Positions 33,771 through 42,394 of a stretch of 64,000 bases of DNA are shown here, piece after piece. Source of the DNA: Eustoma russellianum (taxonomy: Eukaryota; Streptophyta; Magnoliopsida; Gentianales; Gentianaceae); NCBI GenBank assembly GCA_036186865.1, contig AP025055.1:23177856-23241855 (forward strand). Reading direction: 5' to 3'. Each line of letters opens with the position of its first letter. Positions within the stretch are counted from its first letter, which is position 1. The notes beneath the pieces were generated by a model. That model searched no databases. It worked only from the letters and a program-made list of their open reading frames with translations, and was not told the DNA's origin. The position numbers were made by a program, and so were the translations under genes.

Positions 33771-34084
33771 TATTTCATTTTTTGATTTTTTGTACAAACT
33801 ATTTCATTTATTGTATTGACATATTCTTTGTTCTTTTATATTTTATCAAACATTTATACGGATTCCATTTCTTTTGTGTTGTTTAATTATACGAACTTCA
33901 ATACGCAAATACCGTATTTCTGTATAATATTCGTACAAATGATTTAATATACAAAATAAAATATATTATAAAAATTAAATAATAATAAAAACTATTTAAT
34001 TAGTAATATATTGATATTATTAACAAATTATAAATATTTAATATTTAATATTTAATATTAAATTAATATTTAATATTAATTTAA
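33771..34084. other. AT-rich 3' region of the CACTA element
   Basis: No gene. It holds AATATTTAATATT-type simple repeats near 34015-34080 and lies between the TnpA-like stop and the right subterminal repeats. Confidence 0.6.
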
Positions 34085-34490
34085 ATGATAGCGACGAACC
34101 TGCGACAAAACAAAAATGTCGCAGACCTAAAATAAAAAAAAATTAAAAATTTTAAAATAGCGACGACAAAAGATATACCGACGAAAATCTGCGATGAAAC
34201 AGAAATGTCGCAAATCGGAAATAAAAAAAATCAAAAATTTAAAAATAGCGACGACAAAAGATATACCGACGAAACGACGACAGAAATAACAGGTCGCAGA
34301 CCTGACAGAGTTTCGTCGCAATTGTGCGACGAACCGCCGACGAGCCTTTTCTCGTCGCAATATAGCGACGCTTCACGGACGAAAATCACTTTGCGACAAG
34401 CCGTATAACGACCTGCAGATTTCGTCGCAATTTTGTCGCTATATGCCTTTAGCGACGAAATTGCGACGATTTTTGTCTGTCGCTATGTCT
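34085..34490. repeat. CACTA right subterminal repeats
   Basis: TAGCGACGA / TCGTCGCTA motifs, including a tandem duplication of about 90 bp carrying AATAGCGACGACAAAAGATA at about 34157 and 34244. Counterpart of the left cluster. Confidence 0.8.
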
Positions 34491-34491
34491 C

Positions 34492-34507
34492 TTTTTTGTG
34501 TGGTGTG
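34492..34507 (-). repeat. CACTA right terminal inverted repeat
   Basis: TTTTTTGTGTGGTGTG, the complement of the left end with a 2-base insertion. Confidence 0.7.
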
Positions 34508-34625
34508 AAACAACGTCTTCCATCAAGTGTATAGTAAGACTGCGTATTTTAGATCGTAAAACGATCCGGTTCTTTCTTGGACTATGTACAAACGCAGGAG
34601 CCTAATGCACCGAGAACGCCTTTTT
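34508..34625 (+). mobile_element. SINE/RTE-tail-like fragment next to the CACTA end
   Basis: The blocks GAAACAACGTCTTCC, TAAGACTGCGTATTTTAGA, CGATCCGGTTCTTTC and CAGGAGCCTAATGCACCG, followed by a T-run, are in the order of the 3' part of plant Au-like SINEs and RTE tails. The homology seems to begin at the CACTA border, so the CACTA element may have landed in an older copy. No matching half was seen left of 24268. Confidence 0.5.
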
Positions 34626-34689
34626 AAAACATGAGACTGAAACAAAGCTGCTACCAGCATATTGTTCTCTAGTTTTTCAAAACAAAAAA

Positions 34690-34694
34690 AATAA

Positions 34695-34790
<96 letters not shown>

Positions 34791-34800
34791 TTGTTAATAA
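34690..34800 (+). repeat. (AAT)n microsatellite, left of the viral insertion
   Basis: About 100 bp of nearly pure AAT repeat, followed by degenerate AT-rich sequence up to the viral leader. A matching tract is at 40164-40266 on the right. Confidence 0.95.
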
Positions 34801-34837
34801 TAATAAAAGTGATAATAAAAGTTTTTATTATTATTAA

Positions 34838-35173
34838 TAATAATAAATTTTTTTTTTAAATAATTTGTTCTTGAAGGTGAGGTTATAGATGTGATCAGGC
34901 TGGATCTATTTTAGTTTCTCGAATTTGCGGGAGCCCGTTTTAGCCAATTAAGTTAATGGCGTTTTAAGGGCAAGACTGCGTACTGAGAGATTAGGAATAG
35001 ATTCCAATGCCAGATTAAATCTATGTAAAGTTATCCTGAGCCTTTGAATAAATTGTTTTATTACTTTTTTAATAAATTGTTTAATAAGATTGGTTGTTTT
35101 GTTTGTTTGTTTTGGTGTTTTTATTACTTTGTTTTATTAGTTTGTTTTATTAAAGATTCTGGGTGAATAATTG
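34838..35173 (+). repeat. Viral leader, left copy
   Basis: Non-coding leader running up to and into the primer site. It matches 39651-39990 with a single A/G difference seen near 34947. The LTR-like look comes from terminal redundancy of a circular genome, as no LTR ends (TG...CA) with target duplications are present. Confidence 0.85.
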
Positions 35174-35217
35174 GTATCAGAGCCAGAATCTTTAATAAAA
35201 CAAACTAATAAAACAAA
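35128..35217 (+). repeat. Perfect 35-bp inverted repeat around the viral primer site
   Basis: The arm at 35128-35162 (ending AAAGATTCTGG) is the exact reverse complement of 35183-35217 (starting CCAGAATCTTT). The 20-base loop carries most of the primer site. The right-hand leader copy has the left arm but not the right arm. Confidence 0.95.
35172..35184 (+). other. Primer binding site for tRNA-Met, viral
   Basis: TGGTATCAGAGCC, a full match to the site used by caulimovirids and by the Sirevirus elements here. It marks the start of minus-strand synthesis. Confidence 0.9.
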
Positions 35218-35225
35218 CTATTAAT

Positions 35226-37649
35226 GTGGTCCTTGTAATAGAGGAGAAACATGTTGTGAACAATCTTCTGATATAGAAGAAAATCAATTATATCAAATTA
35301 TTTCACAATTTCAGGATTTAGAAATAAATGTTTTGACAAATGATATTCTAGAATTGTTAAAAATAATAGATGATTCTGAAGTAAAACAAAAAATTATATC
35401 TTATATCAGTAATAAAGGAGAAGCTGAGTCTTCTATACCAAGGATATATCAAAGAATAGAACAAACAGAACCTTATACATGATCAGAGGTTAAGAGACAA
35501 ATGTCTCAAAGAAATAAAAATAAAGAATCTGTAGGAATTGCAGAGTTAATAATTGAGATTAATAATCTAAAACAAGAAATAAAAGAAATAAAACAAAATG
35601 ATTTGTTATTAGAAGAAAGAGTTCATAAACTTGAAAAAGGAAAAGAAATTCTTTTTGAACCTTCTGAAAATATTTTAGAAGGAATAGATGATCAAAAATA
35701 TTTGTCTATATTAGAAATTGTTACTTCACAAAAATGGTATGTGAAAATTAATTTATTAATAGATGATAAATTTTGTAAGGAATTAGTTGCATTAATTGAC
35801 AGTGGTGCAGATTTGAATTGTATTCAAGAAGGGTTGATACCTACTAGATATTTTCAAAAAACTACACATTCATTAAGATCTGCTAGTGGGCAGAAATTAC
35901 ATATTAATTATAAGCTTCCTCAAGCTTATGTATGTAAAGAACAGGTATGTATTCCTGTTAGTTTTATATTAGTTAAAAATATTACTAACCAAGTAATACT
36001 CGGTACACCATTTTTACAGAAGTTATTTCCTATTAAAAATATTGATAAGACAGGATTTATAGGAAATTTCAAAGGAAAAGACATTACTTTTAAATTTATT
36101 GCAGAACCTTTAACAAGGTTTATAAATAATTTTACAGAATCTGTAAAAGCAAAAGAAAATCAAATAAATTTCTTAAAACAAGAAATTACAATATTAACTA
36201 TAGAAGAAAAATTACAAAATCCTAAATTACAGGATAAAATCAAACTATTGCAGAATGAGTTTTCATTACACATATGTAATGATCATCCTAATGCTTTTTG
36301 GGATAGGAAAAAACATATAGTTTCTCTTCCATATGAAGAGGAGTTTGATGAAAAAACAATTCCGACAAAGGCAAGACCTTGTCAAATGAATTTTGAATAT
36401 TTAGAATTATGCAAGAAAGAAATATCTTCTTTAATAGATAAAAAATTAATTAAGCCCTCAAAATCATCTTGGTCTTGTACTGCTTTTTATGTAAATAAGC
36501 ATTCAGAACAAGAGAGAGGGGTTCCAAGATTAGTAAAACTATAAACCTTTAAATAAGGTTTTAAAATGGATTAGGTATCCTATACCGAATAAGAAAGATT
36601 TATTGGATAGGCTAAATGAAGCACTTATTTTTTCTAAATTTGATTTAAAATCAGGATATTGGCAGATTCAAATAAATGAATCTGATACATACAAAACAGC
36701 TTTTACTGTTCCTATAGGACATTATGAATGGAATGTAATGCCATTTGGATTGAAAAATGCACCTTCTGAATTTCAGAATATTATGAATGATATTTTTATT
36801 CCTTATAGTGATTTTATTATAGTCTATATAGATGATATCTTAGTATTTTCTAAGAATATTGAAATACATTTTAAACATTTGAATATATTTAAAAAAATAA
36901 TTATTCAAAATGGTTTAGTTATTTCTAGACCTAAAATGTTATTATTTGAGACAAAAATAAGATTTTTAGGACATAATATAGAAAAGGGAAAAATCATCCC
37001 TATAAATAGAAGTATAGAATTTGCTTCTAAATTTCCAGATAATATTCTGGATAAAACACAATTACAGAGATTTTTGGGAAGTTTAAATTATATTTCTCCT
37101 TATTATAAGAACTTGGCAGAAGATACTGCTATATTATATGACAGGTTGAAGAAAAATGTTAAACCATGGACTGAAGATCATACTAAAGCAGTTCAGGTAA
37201 TTAAGCAAAAGGTAACTCATTTGCCTTGTTTGATGTTAGCAAACCCAAATTGGGAAAAGATTATAGAAACAGATGCCTCAGATATAGGATATGGAGGTAT
37301 TCTAAAACAAATTTCACCTATTGAGAAACAAGAATATCTTGTTAGATTTCATTCAGGAAAATGGACTAATAGTCAAAAGAATTATGCTACTATAGCAAAA
37401 GAAATTCTTGCTATTGTAAAATGTGTTCTAAAATTTCAAGACGATTTATATAATCAAAAGTTTATTATAAAAACTGATTGTCAAGCAGCAAAATTTATGT
37501 TTAATAAAGATTTTAAACATGATGTTTCTAAGCAGATGTTTGCAAGATGGCAGGCTCATATGGCACCCTTTGATTTTGAAATTCAATATAAGAAAGGGTC
37601 AGATAATAGTCTCCCTGATTTTCTTACAAGAGAATATATTAATGACTAA
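35226..37649 (+). pseudogene. Caulimovirid polyprotein remnant: protease, RT, RNase H
   Basis: A Cys-containing segment (CGPC, ETCC) and a coiled coil (about 35520-35640) precede the aspartic protease (LIDSGADLNC, about 35792). Reverse transcriptase follows with FDLKSGYWQI (about 36640) and the catalytic YIDDIL (about 36825). RNase H motifs are TDASDIGYG (about 37269), a Glu in AKEILAIV (about 37397) and TDCQAAKF (about 37474). The movement and coat protein parts expected upstream are absent: coding sequence is joined almost directly to the inverted repeat after the primer site. TGA at 35480-35482 and a one-base frame change near 36537 break it. The stop at 37647-37649 overlaps the next ORF. 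Confidence 0.85.
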
Positions 37650-39045
37650 CATCTCTCATTTTGCAGATATGTCCCAATGGGGCAGGGGAAGTCCCTCTAA
37701 TAGGAGAGGACGAGGAACCTACTCTAATAGAGGAGGAAGAAGTGGCGAAATTCTTGGCCAAATTGGCCAACAGAGATTAATTTCTGCGAATATTGCATCT
37801 TCATCTTCGAGTAATACTCAAAAAGATGATGATAAGTTATATAAAGAATTTTTAGCTTATAAAGCTTCTCAAAAGAAGGAGGATAATAAACCTTCATATG
37901 TTACAATGGTAACAGAAGAAACTGATGAAGTTTATGATCAAAATTCACATTCTGAAAGTATATTACTTTTGGAACAAAAGGATCTTAAATGGAAAGATCA
38001 ACCATGGATTTTATTACAAAGATATTTGGACACAGTGTCATACACTGCAGCTTCTTATAAGAATAGAGGATATTATGAGTCTATACTCAAAATCACAGAA
38101 TCCTGTGAAATTACTCATTTTACAACTGCTAATTCTGCTGTTTATAATTTCAGCAAGGTAATAATAAAGCAGATTATATCAGCTGATTCATGGGGAATAT
38201 CTACCCTAAAAGAAAAGGAGTTTATACACCCAGAAGTTAAAGTTCCAGTTAAATATAATTACTGGGATTATGTTGAAGCATTTCATAAAGCTTTCTTATA
38301 TGAGAATCCAAAAAGGAAGCATTCTTGGTTTTTCAGGATATGTCCTGAGGTATATAAACAAGAAATTCCAAATTGGTTATATCAATGGTGGTCCTCATAT
38401 GGTCCGTCAATAAATATTCTTCCTGAACCATACAAGAGTTTATATACTCAATGGATTGAAATTTCACCAGCCATAATAGAGGCTCAGAATGAAAGAAGCC
38501 TAATTACAGGCATGAATACATTACATTTCTTTATGGAATTTGGGATACCATGGATTTGGAAATGGGAAGTGAGAGTTGGTTATACCCAACAAAATATTCC
38601 GTCATTAAGAAGAATTTTTTATACAAAATTCTGGAAGAAAATGCTTAATAAAACTGAAGAAGGCATTGTTGAAGGACAACAAACATTGGATAATATCCAA
38701 AAAACTTTGGTGATATATCAAACTCAAATGGAGGAACGGAAAGATTATTCCAGCCCATTTCAACAAATGATGCAAAAAATGAAGATGGTGAAAGGAGATC
38801 ATATAAATCTTTCTAAGGAAGAAATTATATCTTAATACTTCGAAGAAATTAAGAAAGATTTAATAAGAAATCTTCAGAAGGATAATGATTCTAGTTGTTC
38901 AGATGTATCTATGTCTGGTACATATCAAGATAAAGATGTATTAGCTGGAGAATCTCAAGAAGAAGATGATGATGATCAGATGCAACAAATGGTGGATGCA
39001 ATGATGAAAAATATTCGTCAACAAATTGATAAAGAAATTGGCTAA
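37642..39045 (+). pseudogene. Second ORF of the endogenous caulimovirid, unknown function, one stop
   Basis: The start ATG at 37642 overlaps the ORF1 stop by 8 bases, which suggests translation by reinitiation or termination coupling. The N-terminus is Gly/Arg/Ser-rich (RGSPSNRRGRGTYSNRGGR), possibly RNA-binding. The middle is rich in Trp and Tyr (NYWDYVEAFHKAFLY, WLYQWWSSYG, IPWIWKWEVRVGY). The C-terminus is acidic with helices and ends at TAA 39043-39045. One in-frame TAA at 38833-38835 interrupts it. No enzymatic motif was recognised; an ORF of this kind and position is reported in florendoviruses without an assigned role. Confidence 0.65.
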
Positions 39046-39235
39046 AGACAAATAATTGAAGAAATGGTAGACATATGGGTCCTATCATGTCAACTTTTTG
39101 TAAAGGACATTATTCCTTTTTGGCATTATATTGGCCATTATTGTAAATTTCAATTTCATGTAAATTTCATGTAAATTTCATTTACATTTCATTTGAGTTT
39201 TAGTCTAGAATAGATTTGAAGTCCGGGACTCTGCC

Positions 39236-39244
39236 TATAAAAAG
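39236..39244 (+). promoter_or_regulatory. Viral TATA box
   Basis: TATAAAAAG sits about 190 bp after ORF2 and upstream of the leader, where the pregenomic RNA promoter is expected. An AATAAA at about 39317 lies downstream of the predicted start, as needed for terminally redundant RNA. Confidence 0.65.
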
Positions 39245-39650
39245 GCGGCCATCCCCCATTTGTAAAGACACGCTTTCAGATATTCTCTTTCTGTTTTTTG
39301 TATACAACTTTTTGTGAATAAAAATTTGGAAGAATTGTTCGTGCATTGCTTAGAGTCTTTCAGTTTGAGGTATATTTCTTTCTTTCTTCTTTTTATTTAT
39401 TTATTTCAGTTTTGTTTTGAACTTAGCCTAATGAAAGGCTAAGAATTTATGTGTTGAACTATGCTGTATGATTAATTTATTTGATATGGTAATGAACAAC
39501 GATCATATACATCATGAGTGTGCCAGGGGGTGTTCAGGCCCTTAATTCCTTCTGGGATGTCTGGATTTGTAAGCTCTGTGATGGAGGATTGATCGGTGAA
39601 AGAAAAAAAAATATAAAAATATATAATAATAATAAAAAAAATAAATAATA

Positions 39651-39990
39651 TAATAATAATAAATTTTTTTTTTTAAATAATTTGTTCTTGAAGGTGAGGT
39701 TATAGATGTGATCAGGCTGGATCTATTTTAGTTTCTCGAATTTGCGGGAGCCCGTTTTAGCCGATTAAGTTAATGGCGTTTTAAGGGCAAGACTGCGTAC
39801 TGAGAGATTAGGAATAGATTCCAATGCCAGATTAAATCTATGTAAAGTTATCCTGAGCCTTTGAATAAATTGTTTTATTACTTTTTTAATAAATTGTTTA
39901 ATAAGATTGGTTGTTTTGTTTGTTTGTTTTGGTGTTTTTATTACTTTGTTTTATTAGTTTGTTTTATTAAAGATTCTGGGTGAATAATTG
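39651..39990 (+). repeat. Viral leader, right copy
   Basis: Same as 34838-35173, but the match stops after the first two bases of the primer site (TG); the rest of the site is gone. Confidence 0.85.
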
Positions 39991-40162
39991 TCTTAAATTA
40001 AGTACCCTTGAAGAAGAATTTGAAGAATTAATGAGTGATAAAGAAAATCATTCTAAAATAATAGATGATGAGATAAACAAATTAAGATATAAATTTGCGG
40101 ATAGGCCAACTCAAAGGAAATATTATTATCCAAGACCTACTCCTCAAGATTTGAAAAATTAG
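39991..40162 (+). pseudogene. Short ORF1 fragment of the caulimovirid after the right leader
   Basis: About 57 codons (LEEEFEELMSDKENHS through YYYPRPTPQDLKN) are joined directly to the truncated primer site. The Tyr/Pro/Arg motif resembles a segment of caulimovirid ORF1 that is missing from the left copy (inference). It ends in TAG at the start of the (AAT)n tract, so the second genome unit is only a fragment. Confidence 0.55.
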
Positions 40163-40266
<104 letters not shown>

Positions 40267-40604
40267 GGCAAGATATTGTTCTCTACTGGGAAACGGACTA
40301 GCTGCCACTTAAATGCAGTTTGAAACTGATATAAAGACGTCGCCATTTTCATTGTCCTTTTTTTGTTTTTTTGTTTTTCCTTTTCTGAAAGCCGACTGGT
40401 TTGTATGATGCGCCCAAATTGCTTGCAACCTCATCTACTAACCAAAAAACCATCATATCAAAAGGGTAACAATCAAAAAGTAATAAAGTGTTTGGAAACC
40501 GTTTTTGCTCTGGCGAAAAGTGTAACTGCCAAAACCGCCGCGTAAATTGCGGAAACCTGGTTTTCTCCGGTGAAGTGCTCCGGTGAACCAACGGAGTGAA
40601 AGAA

Positions 40605-42394
40605 GTATGGACCTGGACCTTGCTGTAGATGGTGGAGTGCAGTCTACTGAGGAAATTGACCGGCTAGCGAGGAGTATTAAGAAGTATAAACGGCATGCAT
40701 CTGGAGAAGTTGTAGTGCAGAGGGATACTCTAGGATTTTCAGGATCTGCATGGGGTCAAAAAAAGATTCTCTGAGGTTTTATGGGGGTCTCCAATGGAGA
40801 AGCCCATCTATACTAGCGATGGGGAAGATAGTGATATAGAGATGGGAGATGATGAGGAAGATGCACTTACTGAAAAGCAGGGGAAGTGAGGGGTGGACGT
40901 ATTTCCATGGTTATTCCAGGTAGGGAGCGCAGAAAATTGTGTAAGCCATGGCGACAGGCTCTGATTAAGATTCTTGATAGGAGTATCTCTTTCCGTGTTC
41001 TGGAACAACGATTACCTGCTTTATGGAGTTTGAGGGACGGCTGTGCCATTATGGACCTCGAGGAGGGGTACTACATTGTTTGTTTCTACTGTAAAGAAGA
41101 TTATGAGCATATAATTGATGGTGGACCGTTGTTGATTCAGGGACATTATGTGACAGTTATGAAGTGGAGGCCCTTTTTCCAACCACAAGGAAATGTTATC
41201 AAGTCCACTTTGGCGTGGGTTCGGCTTGCCAAGATTCCAGTTGAATTCTATAATGAACCAGTTTTACTGCAAATTGGAAATAAACTTGGTAGAGCGGTTA
41301 AAGTAGATTCTACCACACTTTGCATGGAGAGGGGCAGGTATGCAAGGATTTGTGTGGAAATTGACTTAACAAAGCCCCTTACATCTATCATTATGTTGAA
41401 TGGCCGTGAGTATAAGGTTGAATATGAAGGACTTCATTTGACTTGCTTTGAGTGTGGCCGGTATGGCCATAGGCATGATGCTTGTGGTAAAGCAAATACG
41501 GTGGAGAGAGATGAACAGGCTGAGTTTGGGAATCTAGGGGAACATAGTACGGAGAAGACTTTTGGTCCATGGATGGTGGCTTCTAATAGTCACAGAAGAC
41601 GAAATTCACCGCATACTGCGCAAGGGGCTGGAGTGCTACAGCAGGAAGGGAGAATAGACGGTGTCCAGAACTTAGATATGCAGGCTAGGGGACCGAGGAA
41701 AATGAATATTCAAGGTGCTACGGTAGGCCAACGTTTTGGGCAGGAGGGAGTGGGAAACTACGCACAAGACTCTCGTTTCAGCGTGCTAGAATTGGAGGAG
41801 GACACTAGTGATTGTCCACCGGTTTTCAACATTAATGAGCTTCGTAAGCATTTGAATGAGGTCCCAGGTGTGGGGAAGGGAGTTACCTTTACTGCAATAT
41901 CTAAAGCTAAAGGAGATGCTTGCAAGGCTAAGCCAAGGAAAGGAGTGACCCTAAAGACTCCATTGAAGGTTAAGCCCCAGAGTAAAATCAATCTAGTGGA
42001 GAAGATAACTTCAATGGCTGGGCAGCCAACACCAGCAGTAAGTACAGTGGAAAAAGGTAGACCATACTTGGGTGACCTAACTAATAGAACATTAGAGAGC
42101 GTTAGACAGCAGCAACTGAACAAAACTGCGCATTCATGTGATGAGGCTTTGGCAGTGCCTATGAGTGTTCCAGATCAGGCTGTGGCATATGTTAAACATC
42201 ATCCACCTGACTCTGAGGTAAGTTGTTCTCATGATATGGCTCCTATATATAACCTAGCTAAAAAGGATGTACGTCAGGAATTGGAGTCTTCTCCCTCAGA
42301 AGGCCATTGTAAGATCATCATGGAGACATGTGGGGATCCTTACCCCATCATTCTGATTTGCCAAATTAATGAAGTTGTTGTCATGGAACTGTAG
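40605..42394 (+). pseudogene. L1 ORF1: DUF4283 and CCHC RNA-binding protein, nearly intact
   Basis: The nucleic-acid-binding chaperone of plant L1 elements. It begins MDLDLAVDGGVQSTEEIDRL at 40605. Frame changes near 40765 and 40885 separate this from the 502-codon open part (40886-42394). That part has the DUF4283 region (LQIGNKLGRAVKVD, YARICVEIDL at 41260-41370) and a CCHC knuckle in LTCFECGRYGHRHDAC (about 41438). The C-terminal half is basic and low complexity. It overlaps ORF2 by 26 bases. Confidence 0.85.

Larger units (their letters stand above)
24268..34507 (+). mobile_element. CACTA (En/Spm) DNA transposon, 10.2 kb, inactive
   Basis: The ends form an inverted pair: CACACCACAAAAAA at 24268 and its complement TTTTTTGTGTGGTGTG ending at 34507. 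The interior encodes a TNP2-like transposase with Transpos_assoc, Transposase_21, DUF4218 and DUF4216 regions, and a second gene of Transposase_24 type, the classic two-gene En/Spm set. Dense GCGACGA/TCGTCGC repeats lie near both ends and between genes. A clear 3-bp target duplication was not found (ACT on the left, AAA on the right), so the exact ends are tentative. Both transposase genes carry stops. Confidence 0.88.
34838..40162 (+). mobile_element. Endogenous pararetrovirus (Caulimoviridae, florendovirus-like), defective
   Basis: One ORF with protease, reverse transcriptase and RNase H but no integrase is followed by an overlapping second ORF, a TATA promoter and a leader with a tRNA-Met primer site. 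That is caulimovirid and not LTR-retrotransposon organisation. The second ORF of unknown function suggests the florendovirus group (inference). About 330 bp of leader appear at both ends (34838-35173 and 39651-39990) with one difference in my comparison, so the insert is longer than one unit of a circular genome. The movement and coat protein region of ORF1 is missing, and three lesions break the ORFs. It lies in (AAT)n DNA. Confidence 0.8.

Noticed and set aside
24268..34507. Three-base target duplication of the CACTA element
   Set aside because: ACT/AAA flanks do not match, nor do alternatives one or two bases in; left unassigned.
34838..39990. LTR retrotransposon with 330-bp LTRs
   Set aside because: No integrase, no TG...CA ends with target duplications, and the primer site and ORF layout fit a caulimovirid; the repeats are terminal redundancy.
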